Source: Methanobacteriota archaeon (GTDB lineage: Archaea; Hydrothermarchaeota; Hydrothermarchaeia; Hydrothermarchaeales; BMS3B). Taken from it: a DNA stretch of 7,674 nucleotides. Position 1 is the first letter of the stretch, and each line of letters begins with the position of its first letter. Shown piece by piece: positions 1 through 7,606 of this stretch. The stretch is taken from the NCBI GenBank assembly GCA_013152995.1, contig JAADFH010000126.1, positions 1 to 7,674 of the forward strand. Direction: 5' to 3'. The notes below the pieces were generated by a model. The model had not been told where the DNA came from and ran no database searches. It saw only the letters and a list, made by a program, of their open reading frames with translations. Made by a program: the position numbers and the translations under genes.

Positions 1-839
1 TCAATCTCATCTATGAAGATTATGCTGGGAGCATTCTCCTCAGCCTCCTTGAACACCTTGCGCAGGTTCTCCTCGCTCTCACCGTAGAACTTGCTCATAA
101 TCTCGGGACCATTCAGGTGGACAAAGTAGGCGTTGGTCTCGTTCGCCACCGCCTTGGCTATGAGCGTCTTGCCAGTGCCTGGCGGACCATGGAGAAGCAC
201 ACCCTTTGGCGGCTCTATGCCGAGACGCTCAAACAGCTCGGGATGCTTCATGGGCAGCTCAATCATCTCCCGTATCTTCTGCACCTCATCCCTGAGCCCG
301 CCAATATCCTCGTAGGCAACACTCGGTATCCCTATTCTGTCCTTCACAGGCTCCTCCCTCACCAGCACCTCGGTTCTTTCAGTAATCCTCACAATACCTC
401 CTGGAATCGTCTGGGTAACCGACGGGAGCTGCGTGCCCAGCACGGGCACAACTATCTTGTCCCCTGCCGTGAAAACCCTGGCAAGAAGCCTGCGCTTCAC
501 AAACTCCCCAAAGCCAGCGGAGAAGCGTATGGGCTGGTTTGGAGAAAGCACCACCCTCCTGGCATCGCTCACCCTCGCCTTTGAGACCTTCACGCTCTCC
601 CCCAGCGAAACCTGCGCATTCTGGCGTATAAAGCCATCCATGCGTATTATCGCAAGCCCCTCATCATCCTGCATCGCACGCCACACCGTGGCGCAGGTGC
701 GCCTCTTGCCGCGTATCTCCACCGTGTCCCCTGTGGAGATGCCCAGGAGGTTCCTGGTGCGGCTGTCCAGCCTGACTATACCCCTGCCCACATCATGAGG
801 CAGAGCCTCAGCCACCTTCAGCTCAACTTCCATCCGCAT
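1..839 (-). CDS. CDC48/VCP-like AAA+ ATPase, second tandem copy (3' end outside window)
   Basis: A hexameric AAA+ unfoldase of the CDC48/p97/VAT family, cytoplasmic, expected to unfold or extract proteins using ATP. Translating the minus strand from ATG 839 gives 279 codons with no stop before the window edge. Residues 1-90 form a double-psi-barrel-like N-domain (starts [13 protein letters not shown]), followed by the second N-subdomain to about 165. Family landmarks follow: [10 protein letters not shown]1 Walker A GPPGTGKT at 218-225, pore loop KFYGES, and Walker B IIFIDE at 273-278, where the window ends. The rest of D1 and all of D2 lie outside. ATG 839 is chosen because GGTGAG (851-846) lies 6 nt upstream; ATG 833 is an in-frame alternative. 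The gene starts 42 nt after the stop of the first CDC48 copy. Its N-domain differs clearly from that copy (it has [15 protein letters not shown], the more usual euryarchaeal pattern as I recall it), while D1 is nearly the same. Family assignment is certain; specific substrates are unknown. Confidence 0.93.
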   Translation of the reverse strand, partial: MRMEVELKVAEALPHDVGRGIVRLDSRTRNLLGISTGDTVEIRGKRRTCATVWRAMQDDEGLAIIRMDGFIRQNAQVSLGESVKVSKARVSDARRVVLSPNQPIRFSAGFGEFVKRRLLARVFTAGDKIVVPVLGTQLPSVTQTIPGGIVRITERTEVLVREEPVKDRIGIPSVAYEDIGGLRDEVQKIREMIELPMKHPELFERLGIEPPKGVLLHGPPGTGKTLIAKAVANETNAYFVHLNGPEIMSKFYGESEENLRKVFKEAEENAPSIIFIDEI

Positions 840-852
840 CACATCCTCACCC

Positions 853-866
853 AACCCTTACGGGTT
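853..866 (-). other. Small GNRA-capped hairpin before the second CDC48 copy
   Basis: In the transcript sense this reads AACCC-GTAA-GGGTT, a perfect 5 bp stem with a GUAA (GNRA) loop, directly next to the GGTGAG ribosome site (851-846). It could affect translation of the second copy or end messages of the first. Only about four T residues are nearby, and they lie upstream of the hairpin, so it is not a clear terminator. Confidence 0.3.
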
Positions 867-869
867 ACA

Positions 870-879
870 TAATTTTTAA
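870..879 (-). promoter_or_regulatory. Possible TATA-like element before the second CDC48 copy
   Basis: TTTTAAAAAT on the minus strand, in the 42 nt gap between the tandem CDC48 genes, is A/T-rich against a G+C-rich background. A start about 25 nt downstream would fall near 850, at the ribosome site itself, so independent transcription would give an almost leaderless message. It could equally be a remnant spacer. Confidence 0.25.
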
Positions 880-881
880 AA

Positions 882-3066
<2,185 letters not shown>

Positions 3067-3071
3067 GTGCA

Positions 3072-3332
3072 TCACCTCGCTCTTGATATGTACTGCACCA
3101 GGCGCTCCTCACTCGGCACCCCCGTGAGCACGTACCTGCCGTTTATCACCATGGTTGGCACCGCAGCTATGCCATACTTGCGGGCAAGCTCAACATTCTC
3201 GGGGCTCGTGACCTCCCGCTCTATCACCACCACTCCCGGCATCTGCTTCACCACCCTCTCCACCACCTGCCTGGCTCTGACGCAGTGGGGACAGGTGGGG
3301 GAGGTGAACAGCTCAATCAACACCTCAACCAT
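3072..3332 (-). CDS. Glutaredoxin/thioredoxin-like small redox protein
   Basis: A small thioredoxin-fold protein of 86 aa (89 from GTG 3341), similar to the short archaeal glutaredoxin-like thioredoxins. It likely catalyses dithiol-disulfide exchange in the cytoplasm; no signal peptide is visible. Sequence signs: a first beta strand [16 protein letters not shown] with the active-site pair C14-P-H-C17, then a helix, and a cis-proline loop [10 protein letters not shown] with P59 close to the active site in the fold. The final helix is [18 protein letters not shown] 3332 is preferred because GGTGAG (3342-3337) lies just upstream; GTG 3341 has no suitable site. Its stop lies 5 nt before the preferred CDC48 start at 3066, and overlaps the alternative start codons, so redox protein and unfoldase are probably made from one message. 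A role in reducing substrates for unfolding is only an inference from this linkage. Confidence 0.88.
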   Translation of the reverse strand: MVEVLIELFTSPTCPHCVRARQVVERVVKQMPGVVVIEREVTSPENVELARKYGIAAVPTMVINGRYVLTGVPSEERLVQYISRAR

Positions 3333-3387
3333 GGCACTCACCTTTTTCTAACCTGTGGTTACTAAATATGTCCACCCTGCCCTCTGC

Positions 3388-3395
3388 AATAAATA
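3388..3395 (-). promoter_or_regulatory. Candidate TATA box for the thioredoxin-CDC48 operon
   Basis: On the minus strand the sequence reads AGTATTTATTG (3397-3387), an A/T-rich TATA-like element in G+C-rich DNA. With the usual archaeal spacing of about 25 nt it would start transcription near 3366, leaving a leader of about 34 nt that includes the GGTGAG ribosome site of the redox gene. A second A/T patch, CATATTTAG (3370-3362), is closer but would place the start inside the ribosome site, so it is less likely. Confidence 0.45.
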
Positions 3396-3412
3396 CTGCT
3401 ATCCTGCAGGGA

Positions 3413-3418
3413 TATAAA
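3413..3418 (+). promoter_or_regulatory. Candidate upstream plus-strand TATA box
   Basis: TATAAA within GGATATAAACC matches an archaeal box A. It predicts a start near 3440, just before a strong potential stem-loop (3444-3486). Any transcript would carry a leader of about 160 nt before the flippase gene, or be a separate small RNA. It lies only about 20 bp from the divergent minus-strand box, so the two promoters could compete. Confidence 0.35.
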
Positions 3419-3443
3419 CCTACCGCAAAGCATGTGCGCCTGC

Positions 3444-3486
3444 TGCGGTTACGCACGTCCACAGCGAAGCTATGCCGTGCACCGCA
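3444..3486 (+). other. Potential stem-loop in the intergenic region, with a competing pairing upstream
   Basis: TGCGGT (3444-3449) and GCACG (3453-3457) pair perfectly with CGTGC (3476-3480) and ACCGCA (3481-3486). This gives 11 bp interrupted only by a 3 nt bulge, with a loop of 18 nt that itself holds AGC-GAA-GCT. The same TGCGGT can instead pair with ACCGCA at 3422-3427, and ATGTGCG (3432-3438) with CGCACGT (3452-3458), so mutually exclusive folds exist. It is not a tRNA: no T-loop motif is present. Function is unknown; a structured leader or small RNA is an inference. Confidence 0.35.
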
Positions 3487-3559
3487 CCATAACACCACCA
3501 TCCACGCGGGGCAAACCACCTGAGCAGGCTCTGAAGAGCACCGCAGCTCACAAGAAGCA

Positions 3560-3567
3560 TTATATAT
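3560..3567 (+). promoter_or_regulatory. Candidate TATA box for the flippase operon
   Basis: TTATATAT preceded by purine-rich AAGAAGCA, which could act as a BRE. The predicted start is near 3588-3590, giving a 13-15 nt leader before ATG 3603. This is the best promoter candidate for the plus-strand gene string, since no other gap of useful size precedes the downstream genes. Confidence 0.6.
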
Positions 3568-3602
3568 CAGCCAGGCAGGGATACTCTGAACGAGGCAAGG
3601 CG

Positions 3603-4850
3603 ATGAAGCAGCGGCTGATGCGCAGACTTTCCAGGGACGACGTGCTGAGGTACGGAAGCATAATGTTCGTCGCCTCCATCGCCACCCACATCCTGAACTA
3701 CCTCTACCAGGTCGCCATGGGCAGGATGCTGGGTCCGGAGGAGTACGGCATATTCGGGGCTCTGTTCGCCATCTTCTACATGAGCAGCGTGGTGTCCCAG
3801 ACCCTCGCCACCAGCACCACGAGCTTCATATCCAGACTCAAAGCCAGGGGGGAGAGCATGGGTGCCTTCATCTCGGGTGCGCTGCGGCGCTCGGGAATGC
3901 TCGGTGTGCTCATAAGCGCAGCGGTGCTTGCAGGCTCTGGCACGCTTGCGGAGATGCTCAGGGTTCCCGAGGAAGACGTGCGCATGCTTGCGCTCATCCT
4001 CCTGCTCACCTTCCTTCTCCCCGTACCCTGGGGGGTGCTCAGGGGCATGAAGCGCTTTCTTGCGGTGGGGGCGCTGAACATAATAAGCGCGGGCGCAAAG
4101 CTCGCCATAGGGGTTGTGCTGGTGTGGCTGGGCTACGGGGTTACGGGAGCGCTTGCGAGTACCGCCTTAGGGCTGCTGCTTGCGCTTGCGGCTGGCATGG
4201 TGCTCATCTCACCCCACATGACAGGCTCATCGCAGAAATTCAGCTTCACCTCCTTCTACAGCTACTCCCTGCCCGTGCTTATTGCCATGCTGTGCTTCTC
4301 TGTGCCAGCCAACCTTGATGTCGTGCTTGCAAAGTACTTCTTCTCGGCAAGAGAGGCGGGGCTGTACACCTCAGCCAGCGTGCTGGGGAAGATCAGCTTC
4401 TTCTTCCCCTCGGTTTATGCTGTGATGTTCCCCATGATTGCGGAAGCGCATGCGAGGGGTGAGAGGACCACGGAGGTGCTGCTGAGGTGCCTGAAGTATG
4501 CGCTTGCTTTATCGGGAGGCGTGGTGCTGATATACTGGACCTTCCCGGGGGTGGTTGTAGCGGTGTTTGGCTCAAGCTACGCTCCCGCACTTCCGCTGCT
4601 GCTTCCGTACAGCATAACCATGCTCTTCTTCTCGGTCTCCGCCATACTTCTCAACTACCACCTGGCAATAAGGAACATGCGCTACGTGCTCATCTTCTCT
4701 GCCTTCACCCTGCTTGAGGTTGTGCTGCTGCTGCTCTTCAACGCCACACCGCTGCAGATGGTGCAGGTCATGCTTGCAGTGAACCTGGCGCTGAGTGTGT
4801 GCAGCCTCATATACACCCTGAGGGGGAGATATGGACAAGAAGGAGCTTGA
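3603..4850 (+). CDS. Polysaccharide flippase, Wzx/MATE-like (MOP superfamily)
   Basis: Integral membrane protein of 415 aa that probably flips lipid-linked oligosaccharides across the cytoplasmic membrane, for example for S-layer glycosylation or surface glycans. Hydrophobic segments appear at about 17-36, 47-66, 98-116, 128-146, 157-178, 182-203, 222-240, 265-280, 299-321, 332-351, 361-379 and 386-405, consistent with 12 helices. The N-terminal pattern YQVAMGRMLGPEEYGIF is the hallmark loop of this family. The open frame extends upstream to 3432, but that part has no family character and crosses the TATA box at 3560, so ATG 3603 is chosen. Its 3' end overlaps the methyltransferase start by 20 nt. 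No glycosyltransferases are adjacent in the window, so its place at the head of an RNA-processing cluster is odd. Substrate cannot be read from the sequence. Confidence 0.88.
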   Translation: MKQRLMRRLSRDDVLRYGSIMFVASIATHILNYLYQVAMGRMLGPEEYGIFGALFAIFYMSSVVSQTLATSTTSFISRLKARGESMGAFISGALRRSGMLGVLISAAVLAGSGTLAEMLRVPEEDVRMLALILLLTFLLPVPWGVLRGMKRFLAVGALNIISAGAKLAIGVVLVWLGYGVTGALASTALGLLLALAAGMVLISPHMTGSSQKFSFTSFYSYSLPVLIAMLCFSVPANLDVVLAKYFFSAREAGLYTSASVLGKISFFFPSVYAVMFPMIAEAHARGERTTEVLLRCLKYALALSGGVVLIYWTFPGVVVAVFGSSYAPALPLLLPYSITMLFFSVSAILLNYHLAIRNMRYVLIFSAFTLLEVVLLLLFNATPLQMVQVMLAVNLALSVCSLIYTLRGRYGQEGA

Positions 4851-5433
4851 AATAGCGCTGCAGAGGTGCAGGGGATTTGAGTCGCCGAAGATTGAGCTTG
4901 AACAGTACGTCACCCCCGCTGGAGTTGCAGCGGAGATGCTCGTGCTTGCGCTGCTCAGGGGGGATATACGCGGCAGGGTGGTCTATGACCTGGGCACGGG
5001 CACAGGCAGGCTGGGCATAGGGGCTGCACTCCTCGGAGCAAAGAGAGTGGTGTGCGTGGATGTTGACGAGGAGGCGCTGCGCATAGCCGAGCAGAATGCG
5101 GGAAAATTTGCCATTGATAACATAGAGTTTATCAGAGAGGACGTCAGAGGCATCTCAGGGAGAGCAGACACCGTGCTTCAGAACCCTCCCTTTGGGGTGC
5201 ACCGCAGGGGTGCGGACAGGGTGTTTCTGAGCAAGGCTGTGGAGATAGCGCCTGTGGTTTACTCAATACACAAGCGCTCAACCAGAAATTTTGTGCTCCG
5301 CTACCTGAAGGAGCTGGGGTGCAGGGCAGCGGAGCTTGTAGAGGTGGTGTTTGAGCTTCCAAGAAGCTACGAATTCCACAGGAAGGAAAGGAAGCACGTG
5401 GATGTTGACATCTACAGGATACTTGTGGAGTAA
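4831..5433 (+). CDS. METTL5-family RNA N6-adenine methyltransferase
   Basis: Rossmann-fold SAM-dependent methyltransferase of 200 aa, in the METTL5 group. The eukaryotic member makes m6A in 18S rRNA, so an rRNA target is likely here too, though not shown. Visible motifs: N-terminal LEQYVTP (23-29), SAM-binding DLGTGTG at 53-59, acidic strand end VDVD at 76-79, and catalytic NPPF at 118-121 inside QNPPFGVHRRGADRVFL. The region after it (YSIHKRSTRNFV) also matches METTL5. The C-terminal segment has an R/K/H-rich patch (YEFHRKERKHVDVDIYR) that may contact RNA. ATG 4831 is preceded by AGGGGGAG and overlaps the flippase end by 20 nt, implying translational coupling. A ribosome site GGAGGAGA for the next gene follows its stop directly. 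Confidence 0.9.
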   Translation: MDKKELEIALQRCRGFESPKIELEQYVTPAGVAAEMLVLALLRGDIRGRVVYDLGTGTGRLGIGAALLGAKRVVCVDVDEEALRIAEQNAGKFAIDNIEFIREDVRGISGRADTVLQNPPFGVHRRGADRVFLSKAVEIAPVVYSIHKRSTRNFVLRYLKELGCRAAELVEVVFELPRSYEFHRKERKHVDVDIYRILVE

Positions 5434-5447
5434 AGGAGGAGAACAGA

Positions 5448-6014
5448 ATGAAGAAGGCTGGAGAATTTGTGGTACCCGGCACAGAGCTGGGGTTCAGCGA
5501 GGAGTTCATACCCGGAAGGGGCACCTACGAGGAGGACGGAAGGATATTTGCCTCCCTCACGGGAGTGCTCAGGATAAACATGAAGGACCGCAGAATTGAG
5601 GTGGTGCCGCACACCACCGTCCCCGAACCGAGGGTGGGCGATGTGGCGGTTTGCAGGGTTGTTGATGTGAAGCAGCAGTTTGCACTGGTTAAGCTGATAC
5701 GCCTGGTTCACACCAAGCGTGAGCTTCCGGGCAACGTGTACGGCACCATACACATCTCCCAGCTCCGTCCGAACTACGTGCAGGATATTGACAGGGAAAT
5801 CAAGGCTGGTGACATAGTGCTGGCGAAGGTCACCAACACCAAGCGCATACCCATAGCCCTGAGCACCGTTGACCGTCCGCTGGGAGCCATAAAAGCCTAC
5901 TGCACGAGCTGCAACCTGCCCCTGAATCTGGAGGGCTCACGCTTAGTGTGCCCGAACTGCGGCAGGCATGAGACGAGAAAGTACTCCTCAAACTACGGCA
6001 AGGGGATAATATAG
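5448..6014 (+). CDS. csl4: Exosome complex RNA-binding protein Csl4
   Basis: Cap subunit of the archaeal exosome, which binds RNA over the Rrp41-Rrp42 ring and helps recruit partners for 3' to 5' degradation and tailing. The 188 aa protein shows the expected three parts: an N-terminal domain (about 1-60, with PGTELGFSEEFIPGRGTYEE), an S1 RNA-binding domain (about 64-140, GDVAVCRVVDV...YGTIHISQL...IKAGDIVLAKV), and a C-terminal zinc ribbon with C152-x2-C155 and C168-x2-C171. Length is normal for the family. ATG 5448 follows a strong ribosome site GGAGGAGA (5435-5442) at 5 nt, the best in the string. It starts 14 nt after the methyltransferase stop and ends 10 nt before the preferred RpoL start. 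The csl4-rpoL linkage recurs in euryarchaea to my knowledge and fits coupling of RNA synthesis and turnover. Confidence 0.95.
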   Translation: MKKAGEFVVPGTELGFSEEFIPGRGTYEEDGRIFASLTGVLRINMKDRRIEVVPHTTVPEPRVGDVAVCRVVDVKQQFALVKLIRLVHTKRELPGNVYGTIHISQLRPNYVQDIDREIKAGDIVLAKVTNTKRIPIALSTVDRPLGAIKAYCTSCNLPLNLEGSRLVCPNCGRHETRKYSSNYGKGII

Positions 6015-6024
6015 GTGGTGGATG

Positions 6025-6507
6025 ATGGAGATAAAGGTGATTGCAGAGGATGAGACCATGCTGGAGCTTGAAGTTGCTGGAGAGGACCACACCTTCTGCA
6101 ATCTGCTCAGAGAGGCGCTGAGCAGGGACCCCAGAGTGGAGGTGGCTTCCTACAGGATAGAGCACCCCCTGGTCTCCGAGCCTGTGGTGTTCCTGCAGGT
6201 GAAGGAGGGCGTGGAGGTCCCGAGAGAGGGCGAGAGAGAGGTTGAGCTCACGGCTGTGCCGGGGATAGGGGCGAAGAGGAAGGAGCAGCTTGAGGCAGCT
6301 GGCATAAAGAGCGCAAACATGCTGCTCTCGGCTAACGTGAAGGAGCTGGCTGAGAAGACCGGCATCCCCGAGTCCATACTGAAGAAGTACGTGGAGGAGG
6401 CTAAGAAGCTGGACTACGGAATACCCTCGCCGCCACGCTTTGTGCTGAAGCAGGTGCTTGAGGGCATAAAGAGGGAGTTCCAGGAGCTTGAAGGTAAGCT
6501 GCCATGA
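6025..6507 (+). CDS. rpoL: RNA polymerase subunit L with an inserted helix-hairpin-helix domain
   Basis: RpoL (Rpo11) pairs with Rpo3 in the assembly platform of archaeal RNA polymerase, like Rpb11 and the alpha subunit. The signature is clear (numbering from ATG 6022): MEIKVIAEDE, EDHTFCNLLREAL (21-33), then VASYRIEHPL and PVVFLQVKEG (41-63). The typical C-terminal helix VLKQVLEGIKREFQELEGKL is at 141-160. Between them, where ordinary RpoL has only a short turn, lie about 75 extra residues. These hold an HhH_5-like pair: ELTAVPGIGAKRKEQLEAAGI (76-96), with hairpin PGIGAK at 80-85, and a second, weaker hairpin TGIPES at 113-118. The whole is 160-161 aa against a usual 90-100. ATG 6025 is preferred because GGTGG (6014-6018) lies 6 nt upstream; ATG 6022 is possible. 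The stop overlaps the next start (ATGA). Identity as RpoL is secure; what the insert does is unknown. Confidence 0.93.
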   Translation: MEIKVIAEDETMLELEVAGEDHTFCNLLREALSRDPRVEVASYRIEHPLVSEPVVFLQVKEGVEVPREGEREVELTAVPGIGAKRKEQLEAAGIKSANMLLSANVKELAEKTGIPESILKKYVEEAKKLDYGIPSPPRFVLKQVLEGIKREFQELEGKLP

Positions 6508-6881
6508 GGCAGAGGGTGTATCCGCTTCTCGGATTCAGGGCAGGGTTTGAGGAGCTGGCGAAGATTGGAGATGGGATAGTCAACCTGAGCTACTCGCTGG
6601 CACTTTCCAGAGCCACAGGGAGGGTGGCTGGCAGGAAGGTGCCGAATGCAGTGCTTGCCAGGGCGGTGCAGCTCGCGGGGCTGCGGGGGTACGCTGACAG
6701 GGGCACGAGGCACAGCCTTGGCGACTTTGCAGAGAGCATAATCGCGGAGGCGGTGCTGCTGCGCAGGCTGAGCCTGGAGGAGTGCGTTGAGGTGCTTGAG
6801 CGGGGGCTGAGGCAGGGTAGCGAGGCTGAGGCGTTTGCGGCGCTGCTCAGGCGCAGCTGGGAGGCGGTGAGAGGTGGCTGA
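6504..6881 (+). CDS. Ribonuclease III family protein, Mini-III-like (no dsRBD)
   Basis: A 125 aa protein consisting only of an RNase III-type endonuclease fold, with no double-stranded RNA-binding domain, as in bacterial Mini-III. Such enzymes cleave double-stranded RNA, and Mini-III matures 23S rRNA; an rRNA role here is inferred. Visible: FEELAKIGDGIVNL (15-28) matches the first RNase III signature, with E16 and D23 at conserved acidic positions. HSLGDFAESIIAEAV (70-84) gives the second acidic pair D74-x-x-E77. The glutamate that lies four residues before the aspartate in classical RNase III is A19 here, as I recall it is in Mini-III. A conserved basic stretch GRKVPNAVLARAVQLAGLR lies between the two motifs. 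It starts in ATGA overlap with rpoL and overlaps the Nudix frame by 8 nt, so translation is coupled. Activity is plausible but not certain. Confidence 0.75.
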   Translation: MRQRVYPLLGFRAGFEELAKIGDGIVNLSYSLALSRATGRVAGRKVPNAVLARAVQLAGLRGYADRGTRHSLGDFAESIIAEAVLLRRLSLEECVEVLERGLRQGSEAEAFAALLRRSWEAVRGG

Positions 6882-7305
6882 GTGCTTCTGCAGGTGCAGG
6901 GGGGTGCCTGCGCCCGCGCTTGCGGTGGATGCGGTGCTCAACCTGGAGGGCAGGCTGATTCGCAGGGCTAATGAGCCCTTCGCAGGCAGCTGGGCACTGC
7001 CTGGCGGGTTCGTGGAGTGCGGCGAGACCGTGGAGCAGGCGGTGCTCAGGGAGGTGAGGGAGGAGACGGGCATAGAGGCCGAGATTGTCTCCCTGCTCGG
7101 GGTTTACTCTGCGCCCGAGAGGGACCCGAGGGGGCACGTGGTGAGCGTGTGCTTCGTGCTCAGGGGCAGAGGCAAGCCCGAGGCTGGCAGCGATGCCGCC
7201 GGCGTGGGACTGTTTGAGCCGGAGGAGGCTCTTGCTCTTCCCCTCGCCTTTGACCACGTAAAGATAATACAGGACTATCTGGAGAGGGCTGGAAATGTTC
7301 TGTGA
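6874..7305 (+). CDS. Nudix hydrolase (ADP-ribose/nucleotide pyrophosphatase type)
   Basis: Hydrolyses a nucleoside diphosphate linked to another group, such as ADP-ribose or damaged NTPs; the exact substrate is not readable. The Nudix box is perfect (143 aa numbering): G45-x5-E51-x7-R59-E60-V61-x-E63-E64-x-G66-I67, within WALPGGFVECGETVEQAVLR, and it supplies the metal ligands. The fold begins PALAVDAVLN, as in short archaeal Nudix proteins. GTG 6874 gives an extra Cys-rich lead CFCRCRG and overlaps the RNase III-like gene by 8 nt, but its ribosome site is only about 2 nt away. GTG 6904 (then PAPALAVDAV) has AGGTG (6892-6896) 7 nt upstream and fits family starts better, giving 133 aa. The 3' end overlaps the TFS start by 11 nt. 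A link to RNA or NAD metabolism is inferred only from neighbours. Confidence 0.9.
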   Translation: MAECFCRCRGVPAPALAVDAVLNLEGRLIRRANEPFAGSWALPGGFVECGETVEQAVLREVREETGIEAEIVSLLGVYSAPERDPRGHVVSVCFVLRGRGKPEAGSDAAGVGLFEPEEALALPLAFDHVKIIQDYLERAGNVL

Positions 7306-7603
7306 GTGTGGCGGGCTGATGCTTCCAAAGGACGGGAAGCTGGTGTGCACCAAGTGCGGAGAGGTAAAGGAGCTGGAGAATGAGGATGAGTACAGGATAG
7401 TCACGGAGGGCGGCGGAAAGAAGAGCGAGGTGGTGGTTGTTGAGGAGGAGGTGAGAACACTTCCCACGACCAGGGCGGAGTGCAGGAAGTGCGGCAACCT
7501 TGAGGCTGAGTGGTGGCTGCTGCAGACACGCAAGGCAGACGAGGCTGAGACCAGGTTCTACAGGTGCACGAAGTGCAGGTACACCTGGAGGGAGTATCAG
7601 TAG
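7295..7603 (+). CDS. tfs: Transcript cleavage factor TFS (RpoM/TFIIS-like)
   Basis: Archaeal TFIIS-like factor that enters the RNA polymerase secondary channel and stimulates cleavage of backtracked RNA. The 102 aa protein has an N-terminal zinc ribbon (C3-x-C5, C18-x2-C21) and a C-terminal zinc ribbon (C63-x2-C66, C91-x2-C94) separated by an acidic linker, EVVVVEEEV. The catalytic hairpin QTRKADEAETRFYRCTKC carries the paired acids D82-E83 that coordinate the cleavage metal, so this looks like an active TFS, not an inhibitory paralogue. Length and architecture are standard. ATG 7295 lies inside the end of the Nudix gene, with GGAGAGG (7281-7287) 7 nt upstream. Its position in one string with rpoL and csl4 groups transcription elongation with RNA decay. 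Confidence 0.96.
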   Translation: MFCECGGLMLPKDGKLVCTKCGEVKELENEDEYRIVTEGGGKKSEVVVVEEEVRTLPTTRAECRKCGNLEAEWWLLQTRKADEAETRFYRCTKCRYTWREYQ

Positions 7604-7606
7604 GGT

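Noticed and set aside
117..798. Plus-strand open frames opposite the second CDC48 copy
   Set aside because: The minus strand encodes clear CDC48 motifs across the whole interval; the plus frames have no family character.
853..880. Intrinsic terminator between the two CDC48 genes
   Set aside because: The 5 bp hairpin is not followed by a T run; the short T/A-rich patch lies before it in the transcript direction.
3420..3600. A tRNA or C/D box RNA in the intergenic gap
   Set aside because: No T-loop GGTTC motif, no cloverleaf pairing, and no TGATGA C box paired with the CTGA sequences seen.
3432..3602. 57-codon N-terminal extension of the flippase frame
   Set aside because: The extension has no family similarity, crosses a good TATA box (3560-3567) and the stem-loop, and ATG 3603 starts directly before the typical N-terminal helix.
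6414..7073. Long open frame of 219 codons on the minus strand
   Set aside because: It is antisense to RpoL, the RNase III-like gene and Nudix, and its composition (Ser, Pro, Leu, His) is typical of a shadow frame.
6847..7533. Long open frame of 228 codons on the minus strand
   Set aside because: It lies opposite the secure Nudix and TFS genes, has low-complexity Ser/His/Leu-rich content and no recognisable domain; it is a G+C shadow.
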